This document shows positions 36,949-45,709 of a DNA stretch of 64,000 bases, piece after piece. Each line of letters opens with the position of its first letter. Position 1 is the stretch's first letter. A program made the position numbers and the translations under genes. Below the pieces are notes generated by a model, which was not told where the DNA came from, did no database searches, and was given only the letters and a program-made list of their open reading frames with translations. This DNA comes from CAZIUL01 sp964542475 (GTDB lineage Bacteria; Planctomycetota; B15-G4; CAYZWU01): positions 1 through 64,000 of the forward strand of contig CAZIUL010000007.1 of NCBI GenBank assembly GCA_964542475.1. Direction: 5' to 3'.

Positions 36949-39513
36949 ATGACGAACAGCTCAACGCCCGGCAGTGAAAACAGCGGCTCTCCCCTCAACG
37001 TAACGCTCGTGGGACACTCGCACCTCGACGCGGTCTGGCTGTGGCCGTGGAACGCGACCTTGCACAAGGCTTTCCGCACATTCTCTAAAAACCTGAAACG
37101 ACTCGATCGCTACCAAGGCATCACATTCGCCCAGAGCACCCCTCTTTTTTATGAATGGATGGAGAAGGAGTACCCGGATCTTTTCCGGGAGATTCAGAAG
37201 ATGGTGAAAAAAGGCTGCTGGGAGATCGTGGGCGGCATGTGGGTCGAGTCGGACGGGTACATGCCGTGCGGAGAGGCGCAGATCAGGCAGCGCATGTACG
37301 GGCAGCGCTACTTTCTCGAAAAGTTCGGCAGAATCAGCGAGGTATCCTGGATTCCGGACACGTTCGGCATGCACTCAAACCACCCGCAGATCATCAGAAA
37401 GACCGGCGGAAAGTTTTTTTTTACAACCAAGCTCGCGTGGAACTACGAGAACGAGTTTCCGTACCAGCACTTCATCTGGGAGTCGCCCGACGGATCGAGA
37501 GTGCTTGCGCTCCAGAGCCCCGTGCAGTGCGCGGCACGCCCGGGCCCGCACGAAAGGCTCGAAGAGTCGGTAAAAAAACACAACGTGCTAGTGAAGGAGG
37601 GCGAAGAGGCTGTGGTGAACTACTCGTCCCCGTACGTGCCGGATGAAAAGCGGGGAAGCGGGTTCGTCACGGATGTGCTTTCCTTTTACGGCGAGGGGGA
37701 CGGCGGCGAAGGCCCGAGCGACGGCATGTGCGAGGAGGCCCTTTCCCTGGGCAAGCTCCGGGGATACGAAAACGGGAGCGTGCATGGGCACTTCGAAAGG
37801 GTGGAGAAAAAGTACGCGGACCGCCTTCCGGTCTGGAAGGACGAGCTGTATCTCGAAAACCACCGCGGCACGACCTCGTCGCAGGCAAGGATCAAGGAGC
37901 TCAACAGGAAGGGGGAAGAGAAGGTCATCACCGCTGAAAAATGGTCGAGCCTGACAAGCGCGATAGGCGGCTGCTCCGCTTCACCGGACGAGCTGGAAGG
38001 GGCGTGGAAAAAGCTGCTCTTCAACCAGTTCCACGACATTCTGCCGGGCACCTCGGTTGCCCAGGTATACGTGGACGCGGAGCGCGATTTCGATGCCGTC
38101 TTTCGCGCGGCGGACATGACCAGGGACAGGGCGCTTGAAGAGATCGCGTCCCGGATCGATACGACGCTTCCCGATAAAAGGGAGCGGCGCAGGGTGAAGT
38201 TCTCCACGGGCACCGCGCTGATCCTTTTCAACCCGCTCATGTGGGACAGAAACGAGATCGTGGAGATGCCGTGGGGCTACCCCGGGGTCAGGGTTTATGA
38301 CACGGACAATGTCGAGATCCCGAGCCAGGTGATCTTCAGGGACGGGAAGAACCTGCTCCTTTTCAAGGCGCGCGTGCCCGCGTTCGGGTACACCCAGGTG
38401 AAGCTCGCGGCCGGGAAAAAACCATCCTCGACAGAAGGCATTAAGATCACCGGGTTGAGCGCCGAGACCCGGTTCTACCGCCTGAAGCTGGATGCGAACG
38501 GCAACATGATCGAGCTGGACGATCTGGAGCTCAACAGGAGCCTGCTCTCCGGCCCTGCCAACCGCATCCGGTTCTTCAAGAACTCGCCCAAGGAATGGAG
38601 CAACTGGAACATCGATCCGGAGTACGAAAAACACGAGCTCGATTCCCGGGATGATGCGGTGATCGAGAAGATCGACTCCGGGCCGGTCGCGGCGGCGTTT
38701 CGCATCACGAAACCGGCCCCTGAGAACGGGAAGGTCGTCCAGGAGATACGCCTTTACAAAGACCACAAGCGCATCGACTTCATCAACGACATCGATGTAA
38801 AGTACACGGAATCCCTTGTGAAGGCGGAGTTCCCCTTTGATGTAGGCGCCGGGTTCGTGATGACCGAGACAGCCTGCGGAACGCACAAGCGGCCGGTTGA
38901 TCCGAGGACCCCTTTCGAGAAAGCCATGTGGGAGGTGTGGACCCAGAAGTGGCTCGACCTTTCCGGCCCATCGTGCGGCGTCACCGTCCTGAACGCGGCA
39001 AAGTACGGATTCGACGCGAAAGGCGACCGGATCCGAATGACGCTCGTCAAGGGCGGGATCATGCCATGCTCGCGTACGGATGTTTACACGCACCGCATCA
39101 GGTACGCGCTGACATCCCACAGCGGATCGTTTCAGGAAGCGCACGCCTGGAAAAAGGGGTACGAATACAACCACCCTATCGAAGCCAAGCTGGAAAAAAA
39201 ACATGGCGGCGACCTGCCCCCTGAAAGATCGTTCGCCCGCCTCTCCGCAGATAATATCTGCTTCGAGGCGTTCAAGCGGGCGGAGGAGGGCGAGGGCTAC
39301 GTTATCCGGCTGTTCGAGGCCGAAGGGATCAACACGGATGATGTGTTCCTGAGCCTGCCGTTCGAGATCACAAAGGCCGAGGAGATCGATTTTCTGGAGC
39401 TCGAGGCGCTGCACGAGCTCAAGATCGATGAAAACGGAAAAAGGGTCCGGTTCTCCATGGGCCATAACGAGATCAAAGCGATAAGAATCTTTCCGGAGGG
39501 GGCAAGCTCATGA
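36949..39513 (+). CDS. Alpha-mannosidase, GH38 family
   Basis: An 854-residue retaining alpha-mannosidase. The metal site begins with HSHLDAVWLWPW (23-34); the catalytic nucleophile is Asp 137 in WIPDTFGMHSNHPQI; the remaining metal His lies in LFNQFHDILPGTSVAQ (about 361). Central helical and C-terminal beta domains are present and the length is normal for bacterial members. No signal peptide, so it acts on imported sugars. AAGGA lies eight bases before the ATG. The stop overlaps the GH130 start as ATGA, so the two are coupled. Confidence 0.92.
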   Translation: MTNSSTPGSENSGSPLNVTLVGHSHLDAVWLWPWNATLHKAFRTFSKNLKRLDRYQGITFAQSTPLFYEWMEKEYPDLFREIQKMVKKGCWEIVGGMWVESDGYMPCGEAQIRQRMYGQRYFLEKFGRISEVSWIPDTFGMHSNHPQIIRKTGGKFFFTTKLAWNYENEFPYQHFIWESPDGSRVLALQSPVQCAARPGPHERLEESVKKHNVLVKEGEEAVVNYSSPYVPDEKRGSGFVTDVLSFYGEGDGGEGPSDGMCEEALSLGKLRGYENGSVHGHFERVEKKYADRLPVWKDELYLENHRGTTSSQARIKELNRKGEEKVITAEKWSSLTSAIGGCSASPDELEGAWKKLLFNQFHDILPGTSVAQVYVDAERDFDAVFRAADMTRDRALEEIASRIDTTLPDKRERRRVKFSTGTALILFNPLMWDRNEIVEMPWGYPGVRVYDTDNVEIPSQVIFRDGKNLLLFKARVPAFGYTQVKLAAGKKPSSTEGIKITGLSAETRFYRLKLDANGNMIELDDLELNRSLLSGPANRIRFFKNSPKEWSNWNIDPEYEKHELDSRDDAVIEKIDSGPVAAAFRITKPAPENGKVVQEIRLYKDHKRIDFINDIDVKYTESLVKAEFPFDVGAGFVMTETACGTHKRPVDPRTPFEKAMWEVWTQKWLDLSGPSCGVTVLNAAKYGFDAKGDRIRMTLVKGGIMPCSRTDVYTHRIRYALTSHSGSFQEAHAWKKGYEYNHPIEAKLEKKHGGDLPPERSFARLSADNICFEAFKRAEEGEGYVIRLFEAEGINTDDVFLSLPFEITKAEEIDFLELEALHELKIDENGKRVRFSMGHNEIKAIRIFPEGASS

Positions 39514-40472
39514 GGCGCTTCGAAAACAACCCCATCATCACCAGGCAGGACATCCCGAACATCCCGCCCGGCATAAACGACGTGTCTTCGGTTTTCAATC
39601 CGGGCGCGATAAAACACGAAGGCTCGACCGTTCTCATGCTCCGCGTCCAGAACCGCGCCAGGGAAACTTTTTTTATCACGGCGAGAAGCACTGACGGAAC
39701 GCGCTTTGAGGTGTCGAACGAACCGGTGCGCATGAGAGGCATCGAAAAGGTGAAGAGCAGAATCCACCACTGCTACGATGCAAGGATCACGCGCATCGAG
39801 GGCGCATACCACATAATGTTCGCAATGGACATGGATAGCGAGTGCAGGCTGGGCCTGGCGCGTACCAGAGATTTTGAAACCTTCGATTTCCTGGGAATGG
39901 CATCGGATGACGACCAGCGGAACGGCGTTCTTTTCCCCGAGAAGATCGATGGAAAGTACCTTCGCCTGGACCGGCCGAACAGGGTAAGCCTGACAGACGG
40001 CCCCTCAACAGGGGACGCGATCTGCATCAGCGAATCGGATGATCTTCTGACCTGGGTACACAAGGGACCGGTGATAAGCGGCAGGTACCACTACTGGGAC
40101 GAGCTGATCGGCGCGGGCCCGCCCCCCATCAAGACAAGGGAGGGATGGCTCCAGATATATCACGGCATAGCGACTCACCTGCAGAGCGCCCTCATCTACC
40201 AGGCAGGGGTCATGCTGCTCGATCTCGAAGACCCGTCGAAGGTTTCCGCCAGGGGAAAGTACAACATCCTCGAACCGCGCGAGCTGTACGAGCTGACCGG
40301 CCAGGTTCCAAACGTGGTGTTTCCGAGCGGCGCTGTGGTTGACAAGGTCGATCAGGAGGGCTTTGCGGATGCAAGCGCAAAGTTGTTTCTGTACTACGGG
40401 GCCGCGGACACCTGCGTATGCCTGGCATTTTCCAGCATAAAAGAGCTCATCCGCGCGGCCCGGTCAGAATAG
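39510..40472 (+). CDS. GH130 beta-mannoside phosphorylase
   Basis: A 320-residue five-bladed propeller enzyme. Family landmarks are NPIITRQDIPN near the N-terminus, HHCYDARITRIEGAYHIMF (the catalytic Asp region), and the substrate and phosphate residues around GDAICISESDDLLTWVHKG and PPIKTREGWLQIYHGIA. GH130 enzymes cleave beta-mannosidic linkages, mostly by phosphorolysis giving mannose 1-phosphate; the exact substrate cannot be read. The coupled GH38 gene suggests sequential alpha- then beta-mannose removal, as from N-glycan-like cores. Cytoplasmic. Confidence 0.9.
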   Translation: MRRFENNPIITRQDIPNIPPGINDVSSVFNPGAIKHEGSTVLMLRVQNRARETFFITARSTDGTRFEVSNEPVRMRGIEKVKSRIHHCYDARITRIEGAYHIMFAMDMDSECRLGLARTRDFETFDFLGMASDDDQRNGVLFPEKIDGKYLRLDRPNRVSLTDGPSTGDAICISESDDLLTWVHKGPVISGRYHYWDELIGAGPPPIKTREGWLQIYHGIATHLQSALIYQAGVMLLDLEDPSKVSARGKYNILEPRELYELTGQVPNVVFPSGAVVDKVDQEGFADASAKLFLYYGAADTCVCLAFSSIKELIRAARSE

Positions 40473-40508
40473 GCGGATCGTTTTTTTTGATAACGGAGTA
40501 GAACCAAA

Positions 40509-41627
40509 ATGTACGCGCTAACAGCATTCCTCTTCTTCATCCAGCCGGCCTTTCCCGCACCGGTCGCGGACCATCATCTTCCGTTCTCCCCGAGGCAGTA
40601 CATCTGCTGCAGAACGGAAATCCCCTTGAATATCGACGGCAGGCTCGACGAAAAAGCCTGGCGGAAAGCCGCATGGACAAGCGACTTCCTGGACATAGAG
40701 GGGCCGGATATGCCGGAACCGCGGTTCAGGACGCGCGCCAAGATGCTGTGGAACGACGAACACTTCTACTTCGCTGCCGAGCTCGAGGAGCCTCACGTTT
40801 GGGCAACGCTTAAAAAACGCGACTCCGTCATTTACCATGACAACGATTTCGAGATCTTCATCGACCCGGACGGGGATACTCACAACTACTACGAGCTCGA
40901 GATGAACGCGCTCAACACCGTGTGGGATCTCTTCCTGGACAAACCGTACCGCGACGGGTGCCACCCTCTTTTTTTCTGGGACATCCGCGGGTTGAAGACA
41001 GGTGTTTTCGTGGACGGGACACTCAACAATGCAACCGATATCGACCGGGGCTGGACCATCGAGGTTGCCATCCCCTGGGCGGTGCTCGCGGAATGCGCGC
41101 CCGGCAACAGAAAACCGCTGCCCGGGGAGCAGTGGCGGGTCAACTTCTCCCGCGTGGAGTGGCAGGTCGAAAAAGAAGACAGGAAGTACGTCAAGAAAAT
41201 AAACCCCAAAACCGGCAAGCCGATACCTGAAAACAACTGGGTCTGGTCTCCCCAGGGTGAGATTGCCCTGCACATGCCCGAGCGCTGGGGCTTCGTGCAG
41301 TTCTCAGCAAAAGCGGCGGGTGCGGGCGATGACGGCACGGACGAGTTCGTGTTCAAACCCGAGGAGAAAGCCAAGTGGGCCCTTCGGCTCGTCTACTACG
41401 CACAGAAATCGTTTCTAGATAAACACGGCGAATACACTGACAGCATCTCAATGCTCGGTCTCGAAAACCACAAGGTCCCCGGATACGTCTGGCCGCCCGT
41501 TATCCGCCACACATCAAGCCAGTTCGAGGCAAAACTGTCGAAAGAAACCGGAAACGAAATGTGGCGTATCACTCACAACGGTAGAGTATGGGGAGAAAAG
41601 CATAAGCCGTCTTCTACGGATCAGTAG
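40509..41627 (+). CDS. Carbohydrate-binding family 9-like protein
   Basis: A 372-residue protein with an N-terminal hydrophobic segment (ALTAFLFFIQPAFPAPVADH) that should export it. Residues 35-200 match the CBM9-like/DOMON pattern: LNIDGRLDEKAWRKAAW, then TRAKMLWNDEHFYFAAELEE, NDFEIFIDPDGDTHNYYELE and DRGWTIEVAIPWAVL. The C-terminal half has FARLVYYAQ-like helices but no enzyme motif. GGAG lies before the ATG, and it follows the GH130 gene by 36 bases, so it is probably in the same operon. A sugar-binding role outside the inner membrane is likely; the ligand is unknown. Confidence 0.82.
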   Translation: MYALTAFLFFIQPAFPAPVADHHLPFSPRQYICCRTEIPLNIDGRLDEKAWRKAAWTSDFLDIEGPDMPEPRFRTRAKMLWNDEHFYFAAELEEPHVWATLKKRDSVIYHDNDFEIFIDPDGDTHNYYELEMNALNTVWDLFLDKPYRDGCHPLFFWDIRGLKTGVFVDGTLNNATDIDRGWTIEVAIPWAVLAECAPGNRKPLPGEQWRVNFSRVEWQVEKEDRKYVKKINPKTGKPIPENNWVWSPQGEIALHMPERWGFVQFSAKAAGAGDDGTDEFVFKPEEKAKWALRLVYYAQKSFLDKHGEYTDSISMLGLENHKVPGYVWPPVIRHTSSQFEAKLSKETGNEMWRITHNGRVWGEKHKPSSTDQ

Positions 41628-42946
41628 CCCTCCGCGTACTGAAACATCGCCTCGATGATATCGAAGAAGTAGGACTCGCCGTTTGTGAGGACCACCAGGC
41701 CGATGTCGGTTTCCTCGTCGTACCACATCTCTGTTGTCGCGCCCTGATCTCCGCCTGCATGGCCCCAGAGAAGCCTTCCGTTCAGCGTCCAGGTGTGGAA
41801 CGCCAGCCCCTGGACCGGGCTTATCTGCGGGTTCTGAACGGTTGTCATCAAGCAGGCCGTTTCTTTTTCCAGTATGCGGGCAAAACCCGGAGGCAAAACG
41901 GTTTGGCGCTTCCGGATTGCGGACGGGCCTGTCGGCGGGCCCTGGGGTGAAGGCCCGGCACCAGGGTTGCCTGCGCCGCTCGACGGAGAGAAAACATCTG
42001 GAGGCTTATCATCGAAGCGGTTCCGCCAGAAGGCCGAAAGAAATGTGATCAGCTGGGGAGAGCTGGTTCTTATCTGCCCATCAGGATAGTCGCTGAAACC
42101 GTAGTGGCCGATGTAGACATAATTGCCTCCCGACCAGTAATAGGGTATGGCGATGTGGCCTTTATTCAGGTTTGAAAGAAAATATGAGGTTTCGTTCATC
42201 ACAAGAGGACCGAAAAGGTTCTGCTGGCAGTAATCCTCGAGGGGAGTGCCTGTGATGGCCTCCACCATGTAGCCTGCAAGGGCAACACCGATGTTGCAGT
42301 AGGCATCCTTGGTGCCGGGAGCCCAGGTGTAGAAGTTTTTATTCGGGTTGTAGTATGCCCCGCCCGGGGTCAGGTAGTCCTCGAGATAAACACCCAACGG
42401 GATCGGGGAATCGCCCGGATAATAGGGCATTACAGACCAGTTGTCCTTGATGGACGAGGTGTGAGTGAGGAGCATTTGAAAAGTGATCTCCTCGCTCGGA
42501 TGATTTGGATTGTATACCTGAAAAGGAAGGTAGTCGTTCACCGAATCGTGCAAATCGAACAGCCCCTGGTCATAGAGCTGCATCAGAGCCACGCCTGTAA
42601 TGGTCTTGGATATGGAGCAGATTATGAACAGCGTGTCCTCCTCCACCAGCCTGTTCTTGTTGATGTTTGCATAGCCGAATGCGCCTTTCCAGATGATATT
42701 GTTTTTCCTGACTATTGCGGCGGACAGGCCGGGGATGTGTTTCTGTTTCATTATGGTTACGATGTACCTGTCCAGTAGACTCGATCCGCTCTTTCCCCTC
42801 AGATCGAGCGAAGGAATGCGGACCTGCACTGCCGGTCTTGGCAGCTCTTGTCTCATGGAGGGACGGTCAGCCGGCTGAGACGTCCCATTCGCAAAAAAGC
42901 AGAATGTAATTACCGTGAATATCATGAGGAAGGCAGCGCGTTTCAT
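41621..42946 (-). CDS. Exported serine hydrolase (class C beta-lactamase fold)
   Basis: A 441-residue protein with a signal peptide (MKRAAFLMIFTVITFCFFAN). The SxxK motif is CSISK (Ser 111, Lys 114) and the YxN motif is YCN (Tyr 216, Asn 218); the third motif is probably the HAGGDQG segment near the C-terminus (GHAGGDQGATTEMW). This is the penicillin-binding/DD-peptidase/esterase superfamily, and no particular substrate can be named. AAGGAG six bases before the ATG at 42946 supports the start chosen. Its 3' end overlaps the CBM9-like gene by 7 bases, tail to tail. Confidence 0.88.
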   Translation of the reverse strand: MKRAAFLMIFTVITFCFFANGTSQPADRPSMRQELPRPAVQVRIPSLDLRGKSGSSLLDRYIVTIMKQKHIPGLSAAIVRKNNIIWKGAFGYANINKNRLVEEDTLFIICSISKTITGVALMQLYDQGLFDLHDSVNDYLPFQVYNPNHPSEEITFQMLLTHTSSIKDNWSVMPYYPGDSPIPLGVYLEDYLTPGGAYYNPNKNFYTWAPGTKDAYCNIGVALAGYMVEAITGTPLEDYCQQNLFGPLVMNETSYFLSNLNKGHIAIPYYWSGGNYVYIGHYGFSDYPDGQIRTSSPQLITFLSAFWRNRFDDKPPDVFSPSSGAGNPGAGPSPQGPPTGPSAIRKRQTVLPPGFARILEKETACLMTTVQNPQISPVQGLAFHTWTLNGRLLWGHAGGDQGATTEMWYDEETDIGLVVLTNGESYFFDIIEAMFQYAEGY

Positions 42947-43168
42947 AATTCGCTCCTTGAAATGTAATCGCACAAAGCCCTGCGCGATTATATAAAAGGG
43001 CTCTCACATTCCTGAAAAGCAGGTTATTCGTTATTATATAAAAACAATTCGACTAATCAAATAAATTATTAACGACATACGTCGATAACACGTTGACATT
43101 TGTCCCGGCACAGTCAATAGAAATGCTTCTTTCGCTTTCCATTGCCGAACCGGGAGCCCGCAGCCCTT
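42947..43168. other. Intergenic sequence upstream of candidate RNA copy B
   Basis: An AT-rich stretch between two divergent genes, with the promoter region for the serine hydrolase presumably at 42950-43080. No ORF or terminator is convincing. The section from 43169 on is described with the candidate RNA. Confidence 0.4.
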
Positions 43169-43240
43169 CACATCCGGTACAAACTCGAAGCGAGTGTCGC
43201 TGTGCCTGCCCGCTAACAGCAGGGATAACGATGTGCACAG
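43169..43240 (+). ncRNA. Candidate structured RNA element, copy B
   Basis: CACATC (43169-43174) pairs perfectly with GATGTG (43230-43235), enclosing two hairpins: ACTCG/CGAGT with an AAG loop (43183-43195) and CCTGC/GCAGG (43205-43223). The 5' strand CACATCCGG and 3' strand GGGATAACGATGTG match copy A (CATATCCGG and GGTAAACGATGTG). An alternative stem CTGTGC/GCACAG (43200-43205 with 43235-43240) excludes the outer stem, as in a switch. It lies about 115 bases before the HEAT-protein gene. No known riboswitch family was recognised. Confidence 0.35.
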
Positions 43241-43356
43241 GTTCTTTGCCGCCAACTCTTGATATTGGCACGGTTATAGCTAGAATGAACTTGGAAAATC
43301 GCACACCCTGCAAAAACAACAGGCCGTAACAAAGGGAATCTTATCGGGAGATCGAG

Positions 43357-45243
43357 ATGTGTGTTTTCAAAAAGCTCTTTTTGCTTGTTCTGTACATTCC
43401 CCTTCTGCCGCTTCCGTCAGCTACAGCTCAACCGATCACTATCAATGAACCCATTTTAATTGTTGTTGGAAACGTACCACCGCCGCCCAAGCAGCCGCAA
43501 AAGGCCAAATCACCGACGTCAAACGTACCGACCATCATTCCATACAACTCGCGGTTCGCAACGCACAAAAGCGTTGCTCCCAACCTGTCAATACCCGGCA
43601 TCACTCCCGGTGTGTTGCCAAACAATGGAAATACCGCTTCCGGTACAGCCGCGTCCGGTCCGAGGGGAGGCGCAGCCTTTTCCAGGCCGTCCTGGAACGC
43701 CCCTGCCCTGATGATGTTCTGGGAAGAATGGTGGCTTCGCAATCAGTTCCAGTATCTTGAACTCCCATCCGAAAGCTCGGGTTTCTTTCTGGCAGGCACA
43801 GCTCCGGTGTTCACGAGAAGGAAACCTCCTCTGGACGCTGATAAGCTTCGATCCAGGAGCATCGATGCATTCCAGCCGTTTCTCGAGGACAGGTCTGCAA
43901 GGCTCAGGGAGGCAGCCCTGCTGAGTCTTGGAGTTCTCAACGATGAAGGTTCGCTGCCGGATATCATTGCAGCGCTCAACGACGAAAACCTTGCGGTCCG
44001 ACTTTCAGCAGCAGTCGGACTCGGGCTCATTGAAAGCACGCAAGCGAAACACACGCTCCTGAACCTGATCAAAAACAATGACATTGGAGCCGGCTTGATG
44101 GAGAACAACGCAATGGCGGACAACATACGCTCCATCGCCGGGATCATGCTTGCCATGAGCAACCCGGACACGGCACGACCTGTTCTCTCTAAAAACGCGA
44201 ACAACGCCTCTTTGTCGATTCAAAACCAGGCAATGGCTCTCCTTGGACTCGGAATGACCGGAAAAGAAAGCGTTCAACCGCTCGGGGAGATCAGCAGGGA
44301 CAAAAAGCGCGAGTTCCCTCTCACCAGCACAACAATATGCTCGTTGGGTGTCACCTTCGAGCCGAGCGCGGTCCCATGGATCCTGGAAGCCTTGAACTCG
44401 AATTACGCGGCTGTCCAGCAATCTGCCGCCCTTGCCCTTGGAGGCTGTTCGCCAAAGGTGCACAACGATTCCATCAATCACCTTTTTCACTGCTACAAAA
44501 ACACCAGGGACCGGATGTTAAGAGGGTTTACCCTGGTTTCCATCGGCCGTATAGGGGGAGCTTCAGCCATGCAACGGCTGAAATCAGCGGCGATGAACGG
44601 TTCATCCCTGGAAATGCCCTGGGTCTGTCTCGGCATCGGCATCGCAACACGCGACAGCGGTTCTAGATGGGCGGAGGAGTTTTTGTTATACGAACTCGAA
44701 AAAAACTCCAACCTCTCCATCAAGAAAGCTGCGGCTGTGGCGCTTGGGCTCTCGGGATGCCAGGGCGCCGAAGACGAGCTCATCCGCATGCTGAAGGAAG
44801 GAGACGATCCATACCTGCGCGGATACTGCGCGCTGGCTCTTGGAATGATCAAATCTCAGAAGGCTCTTCCGGTTCTGCGCGAACACCTTCTGAAGGAAAA
44901 CACCCCGCAGATCAGCACTCAAGCGGCAGTTGCCCTCAGCCTGATGAACGACAAAACTTCCATACCAAAGCTCATAAAACTCTTTCTGACAACTAAAAAC
45001 GAAACGACCAAGAGAATGACATCGATATGCCTTGTTTATCTTGGTGACTTGTACGTGGCAAACCAGCTTCTTGAGCATCTGGTCCAAAACGAAACAGACG
45101 AGATGACCTCCGCATACTGCATGGAGCTTATTTCGAAGGTGATCACGGGATACAAGGTCTCTCGCCTCAAGCGGATTGCCGCACAGTCGAACTATGCCTG
45201 CGAGTTCCCTCTCATGTGGTATCTTTTTGATTTCGATGTCTAG
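43357..45243 (+). CDS. Exported HEAT-repeat protein
   Basis: A 628-residue protein with a signal peptide (FKKLFLLVLYIPLLPLPSAT then AQP), a Pro/Asn-rich linker of about 90 residues, and then an array of HEAT repeats: DRSARLREAALLSLGVLNDE, LPDIIAALNDENLAVRLSAA, AVQQSAALALGGCSPKVHND and YLRGYCALALGMIKSQKALP. No enzymatic motif. The stop codon TAG is the first three bases of a dispersed repeat (45241-45287), so the natural C-terminus may once have been different. It is likely a periplasmic scaffold; function is unknown. Confidence 0.78.
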   Translation: MCVFKKLFLLVLYIPLLPLPSATAQPITINEPILIVVGNVPPPPKQPQKAKSPTSNVPTIIPYNSRFATHKSVAPNLSIPGITPGVLPNNGNTASGTAASGPRGGAAFSRPSWNAPALMMFWEEWWLRNQFQYLELPSESSGFFLAGTAPVFTRRKPPLDADKLRSRSIDAFQPFLEDRSARLREAALLSLGVLNDEGSLPDIIAALNDENLAVRLSAAVGLGLIESTQAKHTLLNLIKNNDIGAGLMENNAMADNIRSIAGIMLAMSNPDTARPVLSKNANNASLSIQNQAMALLGLGMTGKESVQPLGEISRDKKREFPLTSTTICSLGVTFEPSAVPWILEALNSNYAAVQQSAALALGGCSPKVHNDSINHLFHCYKNTRDRMLRGFTLVSIGRIGGASAMQRLKSAAMNGSSLEMPWVCLGIGIATRDSGSRWAEEFLLYELEKNSNLSIKKAAAVALGLSGCQGAEDELIRMLKEGDDPYLRGYCALALGMIKSQKALPVLREHLLKENTPQISTQAAVALSLMNDKTSIPKLIKLFLTTKNETTKRMTSICLVYLGDLYVANQLLEHLVQNETDEMTSAYCMELISKVITGYKVSRLKRIAAQSNYACEFPLMWYLFDFDV

Positions 45244-45287
45244 CCCGCATATTTCATCCTCTTCTGCTGCGGTGCCGTAACCTGTGC
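45241..45287 (+). repeat. Half copy of the inverted-repeat element at 57-232
   Basis: TAGCCCGC, then ATTTCATCCTCT and CTGCTGCGG, repeat the left arm of the element at the window start with about five differences in 47 bases. The right arm is missing. The first three bases are the stop codon of the HEAT-repeat protein. Confidence 0.65.
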
Positions 45288-45316
45288 AGACCAGGCGCCC
45301 CAACGGGAAACTCACC

Positions 45317-45673
45317 ATGGAGATACCGGTCTTGTGGCTCCGATCGTTCTTGCTGACGATACTGCTGGAGCTGCCGGTGTTCGCCCTGATCACAAGAAAA
45401 GTCGTCCCCTTTCGAAAGTCGGCCGCAGCGGGCGCTGCCGGAACCTGCATCACTCATCCGTTGCTCTGGTTTGTCTGGCCGCTCGTTGTGTTCGACAACT
45501 ACACGGTCTACCTGTTAACCGGCGAAGCGCTCGTTGTGGTCATAGAAAGCTTCACCTACCATGCTCTCGCACGCCCGGTGTCCCGGCGGAGGGCATTTTC
45601 AGCATCGCTCTGTGCAAACGCTCTCAGCGCCTCTTTGGGTCTGTGCGTGCTGTGGTTCGAAGGGCTGCTGTGA
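45317..45673 (+). CDS. Small membrane protein with about four helices
   Basis: A 118-residue protein from the ATG at 45317 (the longer frame starts at GTG in the repeat). Hydrophobic stretches at about 8-24, 30-50, 56-75 and 95-117 suggest four membrane passes, with conserved-looking polar groups ELPVFALITRK, THPLLWFVWP and GEALVVVIESFTY between them. Acidic residues within membrane segments hint at a transport or binding role, but no family was recognised. It lies 74 bases after the HEAT gene on the same strand. Confidence 0.6.
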   Translation: MEIPVLWLRSFLLTILLELPVFALITRKVVPFRKSAAAGAAGTCITHPLLWFVWPLVVFDNYTVYLLTGEALVVVIESFTYHALARPVSRRRAFSASLCANALSASLGLCVLWFEGLL

Positions 45674-45709
45674 GCCGGTATCCGCTACAGCCAACACCCT
45701 CCACCGCCC

